Shown: positions 26,805 through 40,259, numbered from the stretch's first letter. The stretch: DNA of 64,000 nt from Rhabditoides inermis (GCA_963966185.1 CAWZYM010000238.1:173501-237500), one strand, 5' to 3'. Numbers and translations: made by a program. Notes: generated by a model from the letters alone, not told the origin.

Positions 26805-26853
<49 letters not shown>

Positions 26854-27168
26854 GCCTCTCGCATTCCGAGGGAGAGAGAGAACAAGACATGCGAGCAATC
26901 TCGTGTCAAGTGCTCGCTATGACCAATTGGTGGAGGGGAGTAAGGCTGGGGGAGGGGGAGGGAGGGAGGGGAGGGAGCCGTCTCCTTCCGTTTGCGGCCG
27001 CCGCTTGCATTCGACCACCCCCTATCATAATCCCACTCTCACTCTCACCACTACCACCACCATTTTCTCCCAACACGCGAGTGGAGGCGTTCTGGTGGCG
27101 TCGCGTGTCCCCCCTCCCCCTTGTTCCCCTCCTCCTCTGCTGCCCCTCCCCCTGTGCACTGCCTCGCC
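25580..27168. other. GPCR upstream region with SINE-like remnant
   Basis: No gene is supported. A degraded tRNA-like segment lies at 25806-25875. A CT run (26813-26846) and G-rich tract (26945-26980) precede the receptor start. The receptor promoter should be here but no core motif was recognised. Confidence 0.5.
25806..26060 (+). mobile_element. Possible tRNA-derived SINE remnant
   Basis: A-box-like TAGCGTAGTGG at 25814-25824 and B-box-like GGTCAATTCC at 25857-25866 at suitable spacing, followed by about 190 nt of unrelated body. The cloverleaf is poor (anticodon arm mismatched), so this is not a functional tRNA. No target duplication was found. Confidence 0.4.
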
Positions 27169-28815
27169 ATGTGCAACGCGACGGACGCCGTGTTCCTCGG
27201 CCGTCGATTCCTGCTCGTCGGCGTCGCTGGCTCGTCGTTCGCAGTCTTCGGAGTTATTTCCAACGCCCTCTTCACCCTACTCTTTCTCACTCGAAGCGCA
27301 TACAGGCAAGTCTCATCTCATATATTCCCCCATATCATATTGTGCTTCGTGTTTTGGGGTTCACATTTTGCTGCGGCTGCTCGTAAGTGAATTACGAGGA
27401 AGAAGTGTATTGTTTTCTCCTCGTTTTTCTTGTGAAAGTGGGAGAAGGCGTTTTTGTCATGTGCGACGTTGCAATTGTCAAACGCAGATATGTGTGCGCA
27501 TTAGTAAATTATTCTAGGTTTCTCCCTTGTTCTCTCTCCCCCCTCTCTCTCGCGCGCTCTTTTTTATCGCCAACCGAAAATCATACTTTCACAAGAAGAG
27601 AAGTCGCGAGAAAGGTGTATAGGTATTGGGGAACTGTTTTAATTAAAAACTCGCAACCTAGTGAGGGTTATGCACATGTCTATATCATAAATGGTGGTGG
27701 AAATAGGTTACTATAGTAATTCTATTCACATATTATTCCGACAAAGGAAGCTATAAAGGGATGTTGCGAAACAAGCTATTGTTTGTTTGTTTATCAGCCT
27801 GATTCCGACATGTACATACAATGTGAGCATGATGGGTTATCTGGAAGCACACACAATCCTACAGTGGGGTATTGGGGCTCCTTGGCTGGAACAGTGCGGC
27901 GCGAGTCCTGACTGTTCATGGTAGATGGGCGTGAACATCGCGAAGTGACCAGTTCCGGATGCGAGGCGTGGTAGAAGATCTTGAAAGACTGCCGCCGCCG
28001 ATGGTAGGGCTCTCAGAGGGTGAGAGTGGGTTCACGCGCCTCACCGGGAGGTAGTGGAATTCGGTAGAGCAATTGCCCGCGAGGGGAATCGAACCAGCGA
28101 CCGTACGCTTAGCAAGCTCCACTTGGCCAACCCGGCCACAAGCTATTGTCCTGCATAAAATCATAAAAGATAATCTCATTTATTCGATGTTGTCAAGTGC
28201 AATAGTTTCCAGGCACTCTCCGTTCTTTTTCCTCGGATTCGTGGCTCTATTCGATACTCTTCTCGACGCAACTTTCCTTTTGTTACTGGTAAGGAAGAGG
28301 AGTATTACTTTGTAACCTCATTGCTACTCTACTTTCTTTTTCTTTTTGTCCGCACTCTACTTCGAAACGCTTTCAACTTTCAAGTGAGAGCGGGCGGGAT
28401 GGGGGGATTTTGTGCATAAGCGATGCGTGCATTTTACAAATGACCTCCCCCAACTCTTCTTTTTTATCCAACACCACACACAACAACTTGTGTACACGAG
28501 ATAAGAACATTATGAGACAGAATCTCCCCGTCCCCCCTCTCTCTCTTTCCCTCCCTCCCTGTCTCCCTCTCTCTCCCTCTCTCTCTCTCCCTCTCTCCCT
28601 CTCTCTCTCCTTTTTTGTGGGGTACAAGTGTGCCTGTCTCTCTCTCCCTCCCTCTCTCCCTCTCTCTTCCTCTCCCCCTCTCTCTCCCTGCCTCGATGCG
28701 AGGGAGTGATGCCCTCATGCGTTCCCCCAAAAGACACAAGCAAAGAGAATTTAATGCGATTACATGCTTACAAGCTGGCCCTCGCATTGAATTACACGCC
28801 CCGTTCCATAGAATA

Positions 28816-28894
<79 letters not shown>

Positions 28895-29859
28895 AGGGGG
28901 AGGGGGAGAAGGAAGAAGGGAGGGGAGTGAAGGAAGAGGCGCATAGACGGGGACTGCGATGATTTACTTGGCGGTGTCATGAGAGAGCGACTTTGTCCTC
29001 TTTCTATATACACACCAGGGAGAAAGAGAGTCTTTTGGAAGGAAACTCTTCGAGGGGGGAATGTGCATACGGAGAGCAGATAGAAAGAGTGGGATACAAG
29101 TGTGCCTGTCATTACTTTCTTTCGAGTCTTTCCCTCCTCTCTCCCTCCCTGTTCCTCCCTCTCACACCAAGTGGTACGCTCGAGTATTATTATTCTCCCG
29201 TTCTCACACCCTCATTGTTCTAGAGTGAAAGATTCTGGGCATTTATTGCAGCAATAAGCGATAAACAGTAGTATCAAGAGAGGGAGAGAAGGAGGGGGGA
29301 GGGCGTGGGAGAGAGGGAGAGAGGGAGAGAGGGAGAGAGGGAGAGAGGTAGAGGATGCGAGGGAATTGGGATATGATAGATAGTGCTCGTTTGTCCGCAC
29401 AAGTGAGTCGCTTTCTGCCCCCAAAACACCGCCATTATGTGATATGTATAGATTGGCAGGGGCCAGCCAATGTCTCCTTCACTCCTTCGCATTCCAATAA
29501 CAACACCAATCACGCACGTGCAATATCAGGTCACATTTGCCTATTGATGTTTTAGGATAACTTTTCTGCTGGACTCTCTTTCACAATAATAGTAACAACG
29601 GTTTTTCTTCTTCTTTAAAGTAGATGTGGCCTGTGCTATCCAGACTGGCTCACTTCCGTCTCCTCTCCTTCCTCTCATATCTTCCGCATCGTCCATACCT
29701 CATTTCACATGACATGACAACCTGTGGAATTTCGAATTTCCGAGTCGAGCTCTCGAGCTAGTTAGTTTTCGCCATTTCTCATGCATTTTCACTCATTCCT
29801 CGCAGTCAATCAAACATCACCGAGAAGGAGGGAGAGACAAACGAGAGAAAGAAGGAGGG

Positions 29860-29914
<55 letters not shown>

Positions 29915-31559
29915 GAGGAGGGAGGAGGGAGAGGACGATGGATAGTGTGCGGTGGCCGTAGTTTTGTTTCGGCTACCCGCAGGTGTCTGTGAAATGCTGA
30001 TATGTATGCATTGATTGGACTCACTCCAGTCTACTCACACTTCCATCATCATCTCTACACACATGAAAAACCAGCTGACAACCGATATTGTTTAAAACCT
30101 TCGATTGAGACATACAATATAGACATAGACATGCTTAAATGTCAAGGGGTTATACAGAAACGCACATTACAATTAAAGTACAACATTAAACCAAATTAAA
30201 TAGGGGAGAGTACGTGTAATTGACTATGTACACATCCGGTTTCGGTCCCTTTCACCATGTGCAACGTACAACAAAGCTAATATACTCATCATACAATATG
30301 TTGGCGAACACGTTTCAGTCTGTTCCGGTGACAGCCGAGTATTCGGACAGTCTGTACCTGCACTCTGTATGGCTGCACCATGTGCCCGCACTATACCTAT
30401 TCGCACACATATTCAAGATGACCAGCGTATTCTGTCTCATCGTCGCCAGCATTGAGAGGTGGGCGGAGCTAGACGGGGCGGGGCTTAGATGTCCTTTCCA
30501 GGTACTGCATGACGCGTCACTGGACGTTCACTGGATTCACCTACCGCACCCGTTGGATCATGCTGGTCGTTGCCATTATGACGGCATTATTCATCAAGTC
30601 ACTCACATCGGTGGGTTTGTTGAATTGTTTACATGTTGCTTACAACTTACAAGTTTATTTTGTAGGAACTGGTAATCGTGGAGCGTCCGCAGTGCACTCG
30701 TTTCGGTCGATATGTAGTGGGAACAAGGAGAGGTGAATATATGCACCTCTTATTCTCACTTTCTTTCTGGTAAAAGTGTGGTTTGTCTTTTCGAACACTG
30801 TTTCCGAAATAGTTTGCAGTTTCTGTAGGCTGTTCAGAAGTGTAGTTTGAAGGCATTTCGCAAAGCGTTTCTGGGATATAAGTTATAGTTGTATGGGATT
30901 ATAGTTGAGAAAAATTTTGACAGTAGAAGTAGTTAGAAGAGAGTGACCGGCCAGAAGTATTTGTTCTTCGAATGCATACACTTGTACCTTAGTTGTTTGT
31001 GGTAAATGATCATCTAAACTACTTATTTTTCAACACAGCACTTGAAAAAAGAAACTTCGCTTGTGGTCCCAACGCTGACCTTGCTGGAAATGTCTAATGG
31101 AGCCAGATGCATGGATTGTTTCGTTTTCAGACGCGCATGCCAATTCCTTCATCAACACTCTCTCCATATTCGCCCCTTTTCTCACTCTCGTCGCACTCAA
31201 CGGAGGCATCGTACTCATGCTACGCAAGCAGAACGTGCAGGTGGGCGGGGCTTGCGGGGGCGGGGCGTACTCTAGTTTATGGCAATGCGCGGGCGGCGGC
31301 AGCAGGCATCGGGCGGAGGGCCTAGTCGCTGAATTATTTACATGTTTGTGGGAAGCGCAGTGGAATGTGGAAGAGCATGGCTGGGAAGGGCGTCTGGGAA
31401 AGAGGGGCCGACCCCATCCCCTCTCAGTCAGTCCATCGAGGGTCGACTTGACACATTCAACAGCAGATTATCATAGTCACAACAATCTGGCAACGCCACA
31501 TATTCTACCGGCACTTCTTCTATGGTGTGACGCCAGCACACGCAACAATCGAATCCTTA

Positions 31560-31606
<47 letters not shown>

Positions 31607-32157
31607 GTAACCTCTTTCACGCCTCTCTAGTGCTCACAGATTGAAGCCATTGGAAACGCGTAAGAAAGAAGGAAAACTGTTGTGGAGCAGAAACATGTAG
31701 TAGTTCTGTTTAAAAAAATGTAACAAAAGCACTTGCAGCAACTTCGCTCGCTGATCACTGAGTTGACGATGGGCCATGACGTGATGAAGATTCGGAGAAG
31801 GTGAGTGGGCATTTCCATTGCCACACTTGTCACTCCACTAGCCACACTGCTCTGTTCATGAGTATACTAGCTTTGTCCACGATGAGTGTATTATGCACAC
31901 TCTTTAAAAAGATGACTCCCAAACACCAGAGTATACATGAATATGCATTGTACACGAAAGAGTTGAGATTTTCTTGTAAGCATTGTGTTCGAGAATAGGT
32001 TATCGTGGTTATCGACAGTTGACTTATTATGAATCCTAGAAGGGGGAAACTTGTCTGGCTAACTACTGAATGATATAATGGATTGGTTAACTAATACTTT
32101 CTCAAACATTCATTTCTATTCGAACTCTCCTAACAGACTCGCGACACGAAACCGAAA

Positions 32158-32224
<67 letters not shown>

Positions 32225-32931
32225 CTGGCTATCGCTCTCTGTGTTGGACACGGAAGTCTGGGTTCAACGAAAGGAAGGAAATAAACTAGAGAGCGAAATA
32301 ATTGGCCAGTAACCAGTTTCGGGTGCAGGTGTGAGTAGTTCAAGTTGAAACGCATATTTCAGAAACCTGCGTGCGGCAACCAACACTCTTCTTGTGATAA
32401 TCACCGCTTATCTCATATCAAACCTGCTCAATCTAGTACTTACTATGGCTGAGTTCCTACATACAGGTAGGCTCTTGGTTACCTGTTTGTTTAATCGTTC
32501 GTTATTTTCCAGACATGCTTCATTCGGCGCATCCTCGACTCTACAGGATAGCTTCCGACTTCGCATCCGTCCTTACAGTCTTCGGAAACGCCATTCGGTA
32601 CATGCGCTGTCTTCCCCGCTCCCTTTGACCCCGCCTCCTTTGCAGTGGCCCCGCCCATTTTATCTCAAACCGCGAGATCAGACAGCAGTTGAAGCTGATG
32701 ATAATGGGAGAGGAGAAGGAGGTGGAGGAGGAGAAGGTAAGCGGAGGGAAGAGGCGAGTGAAGGAGGCATGGATTGAGGCGGAGGTGGCGGTGCAACGTC
32801 GTCGGTCGGAGAGGGTGGAGTCGCCGTGGATCTCCCTCCTTCTCACAGTGCACGACCACGAGAAGCCAGTCTCGCCCCTCCTCGCACACCACAACCGCGC
32901 CAAGCGACACTCAAGTATCGCCATCTGCTGA
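27169..32931 (+). CDS. Rhodopsin-family peptide-type GPCR
   Basis: Ten exons in consistent phase: 27169-27305, 28213-28288, 30319-30458, 30502-30610, 30666-30732, 31131-31240, 31739-31800, 32363-32466, 32513-32597, 32646-32931. Seven hydrophobic helices are readable: TM1 (VGVAGSSFAVFGVISNALF, with the class-A N), TM2 (FFFLGFVALFDTLLDATFL), TM3 ending in ERY, TM4 (IMLVVAIMTALFI), TM5 (INTLSIFAPFLTLVALNGGI), TM6 (LLVIITAYLISNLLNLVL) and TM7 (LYRIASDFASVLTVFGNAIR). The order and the HFISNREIRQQLK tail resemble invertebrate FMRFamide/myosuppressin-type receptors. The N-terminus carries one NAT glycosylation site. Intron 1 appears to be GC-AG. Ligand unknown; a peptide is inferred. Confidence 0.85.
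27783..28137 (-). mobile_element. tRNA-derived SINE with 12-bp target duplication
   Basis: Minus-strand insertion in GPCR intron 1, bounded by ACAAGCTATTGT at 27771-27782 and 28138-28149. The 5' head has A box TGGCCAAGTGG and B box GGTTCGATTCC in a Leu/Ser-like tRNA context; a body of about 250 nt and a short (AAAC)n tail follow. These are the hallmarks of a SINE mobilised by a LINE reverse transcriptase. The perfect duplication points to a recent insertion. Confidence 0.88.
28816..28891. repeat. (GA)n microsatellite in GPCR intron 2
   Basis: About 37 GA units. The same intron also has CT-rich 28535-28690 and (GA)n 29862-29912. Confidence 0.95.
31564..31600. repeat. (CT)n microsatellite in GPCR intron 6
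   Basis: About 18 CT units between the TM5 exon and the short intracellular-loop exon. Confidence 0.9.
32159..32221. repeat. (TA)n microsatellite in GPCR intron 7
   Basis: About 31 perfect TA units upstream of the TM6 exon. Confidence 0.95.
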
Positions 32932-33080
32932 CGCCACTCAAGTGCACACATACATGCACACCGTCTTCCACCCCACCCAACAATCACCCACACACACTGT
33001 GATACGCGTGTTCATTCCGTTGCAATAGTTGCCATATATGTCTCGAGATCTCTCCTGCCTTCACCTAAATACATTTCTTT

Positions 33081-33763
33081 CTATAGCGCGATTTTCCGCT
33101 TTGTCTTGTGTAGGGTGGGCAGCTTGCGTCTCCTCAGCTCTTCGGGATACTGTAGCTGACTCCTGGGACGAAAGGCCGAGCAAGGAGGGAAGAGGCGGAT
33201 AGGCGCGATAGAGGGACGCGGGGGGAGTGCTGGCCGCGCGTCCGGCCCCGCCCCCTTCGACCCCGCCTCCTCGATCTCCTCGTAGAGATGCGAAGATCCC
33301 TTAGAGTCGCTCTTTTTGAGGATTGACCGGAAATGAGGATATTTTGAAATGAGTACTATTGAAGTAGATTTACCTGGAGGGATCTCGCAAACTCGGCGAA
33401 AATGCAAGAGTGTCTTCTACTTGGTAGTAGATACGACTCTCTCTGTTCGGTTCAATGATCGAGAGTCGCTTGCGTATGCCCCGCCCCTTTTCGGACCGCC
33501 CATCGCTCGGCTGGTAGACGTCCACGTCTTCTGGAAACGCTTCGCCGCTCAGAAGAAGGTCGTCTATGGGAGACATTGGACGGATTCTGAATATGAAAAA
33601 GAATCAGAACATGAATGGATGAATGGAAAATATGTGTGTGGGCGTGCGAGCTGACTGATTCGAGATTCGTCTCTGGAGTCCAGAGTCAATTTAGTGTTTG
33701 CTGTTCTCCATTCTTTCCGTGATCACAACAGAAAGGGCGCGGTAGCGACGGCGGGAGTGCCTA

Positions 33764-33827
<64 letters not shown>

Positions 33828-34560
33828 CGCGCGCGCGCGCTTGACACTGGATATGCAAACTGAGAGCCGCGGGAAAACGCTTAATCAAAACAAAAAAATG
33901 TCAGTGTGTTAATTTAAGGGATTCCCGGGATCCCGGGGGTGGGTCAAACGGGCATATATCAAAATACCCTAGACATCCGAACTTATGTTTCGTAGACGAT
34001 CACAGTTCACATGTCTAAGTAGAGAGTATGGGAGCACTTTGTGAGCTGCCCGCAAAAAAAAACCCAGTATCCTATTACTCTGACATATGCTCGCCTGAAG
34101 ATGACGCGAGGGCGGACGAAACATTTCAAAATGAACAACACCGAACTTCGCACAGATATAATTATCTGTGTGATGCTATATAGTATGTGATAGAGTGAAG
34201 ACTGACATGAGTTGTGTGGGAGGGTGGATGTCCTCGAGGCTGACATTGAGACGACTGCGGGGCGCGCGACGGGACACCGGAAAGGACGAGGGTCACAAGA
34301 GAAGGACACACACACATACTGGACGGGGTACAGACGACAAAGCAACTACTCCACCCCGCGCGAGTAGACTGGCCCACCTTGGTGGAGAAGTAGATGCCGA
34401 GTGCGGTGAGCGGTCGGTAGATGGCGCTCAGGCGGGATTCGCATCTGAATCGGATGGGATGTCGGCAGAGGTCGGCAGAGCTCACCGTCCGTAGGGGGGC
34501 GCGCACTCCGACTGATTCGAACTCGTCCCATAACCAGTCGACTCCGATCCACCGTACCCG
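33081..34560 (-). CDS. 3' exons of an unidentified minus-strand gene
   Basis: The last two exons are well defined: 33374-33586 (MSPIDDLLLSGEAFPEDVDV...) and 33081-33309 (SDSKGSSHLYEEIEEAG... to a stop at 33081). Splicing joins them in phase. Earlier candidate exons lie near 34497-34560 (GYGGSESTGYGTSSNQSECA) and 34380-34450 (ESRLSAIYRPLTALGIYF). The C-terminus is hydrophilic with a tyrosine in an acidic context (LYEEIEE) and a proline-rich PALPPRPS segment of the kind bound by SH3 domains; this would suit a cytoplasmic tail or scaffold, which is inference. The 5' end is not located and the family is not recognised. It converges with the GPCR, whose stop is 150 nt away. Confidence 0.5.
33770..33840. 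repeat. (GA)n-(GC)n microsatellite
   Basis: A GA run followed by CGCGCGCGCGCG, a potential Z-DNA-forming tract, in or upstream of the minus-strand gene. Confidence 0.9.
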
Positions 34561-34629
34561 AAATCGTTTTCAATCGATTTTCAATTATTGTTGAATTACA
34601 ATAATGAAACAATATAAACAATACTCACA

Positions 34630-35673
34630 GTTCATTCCTATTGGTGAGGCGCATAGAGGAAGTGTGAAGCCTGGAGGTCGAATCAACAGCCAGATCTCAT
34701 TTGACAGTTCCCTCCTCCCTCCTCCCTCCTCCCACCCCCTCTCTCTCTCTCTCTCTCTCTGAACTGAAATGCAAACGAAGAGTGATACACCCAATACGCG
34801 GCCGATTAGTGTGTGTGTGTTTGTTGATTTTTTCATGCTCGCGCAATCGAGAGAGGAAGAGGGAGATGATTCGCGTGACAGTTGCGAGACTGGAATTCGC
34901 ACGTCGCTGCTTGTTTGTTGTCTTTGTTTACCTCGCCCCGTGCCACGTCCAAAGGCCAGAAAGAAAGGGAACAGAGGATCAGAAGGATCACGGAGTACGC
35001 ATCTGAAACAAAACCCCCAACAGATGACACAACTAGCATGACAGGAGAATGAGAATGTTGAGGGCATGCTAGGACTTCACATCAAGGTGAACATCATCAC
35101 TAGACTAGACACATCAGATTGTTAGTGCAAGTTTCTAGGGAGGTGCTGGAAGTCCGATCTCACTTCTCCCATTCACAATCACAAGATCCTCGTCTCACTC
35201 ACAACAGCACACGTCGGGTCAATTCGAACAGCTTACACCGAATCACGCGTCTGTGACGAGGGAGAGAGGGGGAGGGGGGGAGAGAACTTCCTCCTCCACT
35301 ACTCCCTCCTGCTCCTTCTCTCCCCCCTTTCTCTCGACCTGTCATCCGACAGAAGAGAGCTGCGCTCTTCCCCTCCCTCCTTCTTTTTCCATCTCCTCTT
35401 TCTCCTTCTCCTCTTCTCTCTTCTTCTCCTGTCACCACATATCACCACTTATGACGCCTCCCTCCCTCTTCTCCCTCTCTTTTCCATTCACTCCCGTCAT
35501 TCGCCGCATGTGCATGTCCCATGTCTTCATAAACCGAATATTCACTTCCCAATATCATTGATTCACTATCTTTTTTGCTGATCACAGTCCATTCGATCTC
35601 GCTTTAAAAAAGGGTTTGTACGCACTTTCCATTGACACCTTTGACAGTTCGTTTGCGTTAATTGGAAAGAGAG

Positions 35674-35737
<64 letters not shown>

Positions 35738-36058
35738 AGAGAGAGAGAGAGAGATGGCGATGGGGAGACTGTGGGTTAACGGTTAACCCTTTCGTTTGAC
35801 TCGAATTTCCTGTCAGTTTGCGCACCGCTTTCCGACCCTCTGTGTATCTATTTTGTTGGGAAAACGCGTCGCGAATGGAATCCGTCGAGTAAACGACGCA
35901 ACCGAAAGACGCTCGCATCAACGTTCGTTACTTTTATATTTTTCGACAATATTTCTAGCTGGTTCTTCCGTTTTCCCCACTCGACAGACAGAACTGTGTA
36001 TCCATGACTGCGAAGCATCCACTTTCGAAATCGCGTGAACAACCATTCCCTCTGAAAG

Positions 36059-36098
<40 letters not shown>

Positions 36099-36771
36099 AT
36101 GAGTGTCTGTTTGGCCAGCCAGCATGTATGACGCAAACTGCATTCATCCTCTTCTCTCCCTTCCTCCTTTTTTCTCTCATTTCCAGAGTTGTCGAATGAA
36201 TGTTTGATGTCCTGTCTCTGACTACAGTAGCATCTCTTCATCCATTGTCCCTTCATTCATTCCTTTGTTCCTTTCTTTTCTCTGTCCACACTACTATTTA
36301 ACGCAATTGTTTCAAACGCTGTTCTCATTTAGAGTTGCACATGTAATTCAATCATGCGTGTATTACACACACTTCTCTCTCCCCCCCCCTCTCCCTCACT
36401 CTCTTGCTCCGTCTAGAGAAAGAGATGAGAGAGAGTGTGATGGATGAGTGCGCAGAGTTAGGAAGGCTTTGCGTCTTTTCTTGCGAACCCTCTCGCGCCA
36501 GTCTGTACCCTGGACAGAAACCCATTCATCCCACACACATTCTCACTTACATTTTCTTCGTTGGCAATGCGTTTCACAGCGTTCTCAGTGATACGTTTAT
36601 TCTCTTTGTTTTAGTATTGGTAGACTACGAACTATACGGCAGTGTTCTCTCAATCGACCGAAGCTATAAAATGAGAAGACGGAGGTGATTGGACTCGAGT
36701 GTTGTTACACACAGTTTTGCATGCACCTGGGAGAGTATCCAGTCAGGCATAAAATCCTCTCCCTCTGTCCA

Positions 36772-36805
<34 letters not shown>

Positions 36806-37341
36806 CTTCTGTTTCTCCCTCCCATTACTCACTCACTCACTCACTCACTCACTCTATCTGCCTCCATATCAATATCACCTCTTCTCGTGACTCAACCTCC
36901 CTGCAATGATCATTTTGCATCCCTAAATTTCATCACAACAATCACTTGATATCATGATATCTGGAGAGATCAGATCTCACTACGCAATCGCTACACTATA
37001 TTATCTCTCCCCCACTCTCTGCCTCTTCTATAAATCACGATATTTTGACATGTAGCGAATTTTTACATGTAACCATTCGTAATGCGAATGAGACTCGTTC
37101 ATGAAACCTATGAAACTCTAGTTACAAGGAGAGAGGGAGAAGAGAGAGAGGGAGAAGAGAGAGAGGGAGAAGAGAGGGAGGGAGAAGAGAGGGAGAGAGA
37201 GAGAGTGATGGGAGTGATTTGGAAGGAGCGCATGAGTCTCCAGGGGTAGCAACTGCTCTCGCGTGTGATCTTTGCGAAAACGTGGTTCTATCGCTTAACA
37301 CTCGTATCATAAAAACGGAGCCTTCAATCATTCTCTCTCTC

Positions 37342-37389
<48 letters not shown>

Positions 37390-37700
37390 GCCACCAGTTC
37401 ATGCTGTTCACATCTTTTTGCGAGAGAAAGTGATACCACTGACCTAGGGTGATCTGCTAGTGAATATCACGCAACAAGCATGAACCTGGAAACTGTAAAC
37501 GGATCAGTCTCATTCTGTATGTAGATGTTGTGAAGAGTGTCGGTCTCATGTGTTCAGTCTGATAGATGCGCATGAGACTGGCTCCCAGCCCAGTGTCAGT
37601 CATGCGATTTGTAACTAACAACTCAGAACTTGTGTCGTGAGATTTAGTGAGTGTGCTAGCAGATTGAGTTTCACAACTCATAACCTCGAAGATTAGTGTG
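34630..37700. other. Microsatellite-rich stretch with no supported gene
   Basis: Contains (GTGAGA)n at 35671-35740, a (CTCA)n run at 36826-36852, CT/GA runs at 36061-36095, 36777-36806, 37130-37205 and 37340-37386. No set of phase-consistent exons with recognisable protein was found. It may hold 5' exons of the flanking minus-strand gene. Confidence 0.5.
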
Positions 37701-38741
37701 TTGTGAGTGTATATACACGTAACACGTGGTATATGACGTGATGGTCTGGCGAATCAGAGTGCATTCACCTCTCTCCTCCCCTCACACCTCACACTCCCTC
37801 TCTCAAAGCACAGACCGTCGAGACCACAACAACATCATAACTCCCCCTCTTCTTCTCCTCATCATTCCTTCTCGCAGACAATACACAATGGTGGAGTGCA
37901 ATCCGTTATCTATCACCTATCAGCCTATCACCGCCTCCCTCCCTCCTATACTATATCATCGTCTGCTCGTCTTGATATGCCGCCTGATCTATAGCCGGCC
38001 TTCTTTCTATTCCCTCTGTTTCTCCATTTTTTCTTCTTCCGCCGTCGCGTTCGATTCTTCACTCCAATTCCCAATCCGCAATTTACGATTAGTACCCTGA
38101 GGGCCTGAGGGGCTAGGCAGCCTGGGGTAGCCAATTGGAGGAGCGGAGAGAAAACAATCAAATACGAGAAGGACGCGTAGCATGAATTGGAAGTGTCCAG
38201 CCTGCCTTCTTCCACACAGTTCGTCTTCCTACTTGTTCTCCCACTCATGTCAGTCATGTCATTCCTCTCTCATTCGTCTCCTTTCACCTCTTTGTTGTGC
38301 ATCAGCGCGGATTGGTCGCTCTAGTCTCCTGGCTCCTTTCTAGACTACTAGCTGATTCTGACCTCCCTGGAATCTTTTGGAACTCGCGGATAACAAAACG
38401 CCCATTCATTCCTCCGTATGGGCCGCATGCCGACGAGTGGACATTGTCTGCGCACGTCATATCTCCCTCTCTCTCTCCCTCTCTCTCTCTCTTCCTCTCT
38501 CCCTCCCTCCCTCTCTCTCTCCCTCTCTCTCTATTCCTCTCTCTCCCTCTATTCACCCCTCTATCCACTGCGTCACCTCGTCTGCCAGTCATCCCAGCGT
38601 TTCTTTTGCACACACTTTCTCGATGTTCTCAACAGCGGCTGTTATTGTTTACTCGTATATCAGCCTCTCGATCACTGCGCCCCCACTTCTCTGCACCCTC
38701 CCCCTCTAGCCACACTCTCTCACTCGCTTCAGGCACCGCCC

Positions 38742-39464
38742 ATGCCTAGCACAGCTGCTCCGCCTGCTCCACGCGAGGAGAAGGAGCAGGAGAAGGAGCA
38801 GGAGATGCAGGTGAAACACGGCTTTTTCCGCAAGCGATGGAGCAAGTGCCGGGCGGATCTGGTCACTACGTTTCTACACAAGTACAGGGTCAGTTCCATT
38901 TTTTACTGTTGTTATTTTGATGTCTAATATGATCTCATTCTTTTTTAATCTACCGTGTTTATAAATTCTACACACACTACGATGCTCTGAGCATTGGTCT
39001 CTTTGCTCGGATGTTGTTTTGTGTTGGCTGGAACGGTGAAGCGTGCGTGTCTGCCATTCCGACTCATTGCGTGTATTCGAGCGTGAGACGCGATTCATTC
39101 GGCTCCCTCCACACACCACAACACACATCCACCGCTCTTCCACCTTCTCCCCCCTCTCCCCTGTTACCTTTGCACGCATAACAGAACATTCACAGCCTCA
39201 AAATCCGGTGTCACACAAACAATTTTGCAGAAATGCGTGAACAACATCAAAAAATGTCTGCGACAGGAGACGGAAGTGGATACACGGCGCAGACAGAGTG
39301 TCGCCAAGCTGCAGCCACTGCCAGGCGAGTGCCTCTTCTTCCCGTTCTCCTCCTCCATCTCATGTATGTACCGCCTCGGTCTTCTCCTCCTTCTCCTCAT
39401 CCTTCTCTTCTCACTCTGCTCTCTCCGCGTAGCTAGTCGTGGCTTCTGCTCTAGCAAGGTCTAG
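38742..39464 (+). CDS. Possible small two-exon gene, C-terminal membrane segment
   Basis: Exon 38742-38883 (MPSTAAPPAPREEKEQEKEQ then FFRKRWSKCRADLVTTFLHK) joins in phase, with GT-AG boundaries, to 39232-39464 (KCVNNIKKCLRQETEVDTRR ... LLLLLLILLFSL ... stop). The product would be about 125 residues: an acidic low-complexity start, a basic amphipathic helical middle with Cys residues and a single hydrophobic segment close to the C-terminus. More exons upstream are possible, since the assigned Met follows pyrimidine-rich sequence. The family is not recognised and the hydrophobic segment partly reflects CT-rich DNA. Confidence 0.35.
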
Positions 39465-39479
39465 TTATTCGCGCAGCCT

Positions 39480-40042
39480 CTCCCTTCTTCTTTTCACTTC
39501 CTCCCCTTCTACTCCCTCCCTCCCCTATTCTCGCGTATTTCGGAGCCCCTTATGACGTCAACACCCGATAATAGGCTATGATGACTCCCCGAGTCGCACT
39601 ACGAAACAACTTGACCCTCTGGGGAAACTGAATCATACTATCCTGTTATCGGCAAACGAATATCAGCCGTCTACGTACTACGTTGTGTGTGTTGTGTGTT
39701 GTGTCCGACTGGTATACCAGGGGGTCCAATCGAACAGACGGCCATCACTCATTACCAGTCACATGCACCAGCTGTTTCCTGCGAGCACGTGTCCCCTCCT
39801 GCTCCTTCTGCTCCGTCTCCCTGCTCCATCCCCTGCTCCACCTCCCTCTTCTCCTGCTCCTCCTTTCCCGCGCGACCGCGCAACAAAAAACGCCATCTGT
39901 CATTGGCTGGAGATCGCTTTCCGCGGACGCCGTCCCATTGACGTCATCACTCGCTCGTTTCTCACATCGATTCGATCTCTCTCCTATCTGCCCGCCTGCG
40001 CCCTCTCTCTCACACTCCCTCTCTCGCTTCCGCGGCTGCAGC

Positions 40043-40082
<40 letters not shown>

Positions 40083-40219
40083 CTATCACTGATCCAGAGT
40101 TATTTTGGAACTAGAGCAAAAGCCTGGTGTGTCTTGGAGGCTTACACATAGGTTTGATTGATGCAACGTTTGGGTAACTCGGAGGGAACGGGTAGTGGAG
40201 GGAGAGAGAGATAAAGAGT

Positions 40220-40259
<40 letters not shown>

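Noticed and set aside
26693..27517. 274-codon plus-strand frame over the GPCR start
   Set aside because: Contains a CT-run Ser-Leu stretch and reads the GPCR first exon in the wrong frame.
28073..28137. Functional tRNA gene on the minus strand
   Set aside because: A and B boxes are good but the acceptor ends do not pair and the unit continues into a SINE body with a target duplication.
32541..32993. 150-codon minus-strand frame
   Set aside because: Antisense to the last GPCR exons; no splice or homology support.
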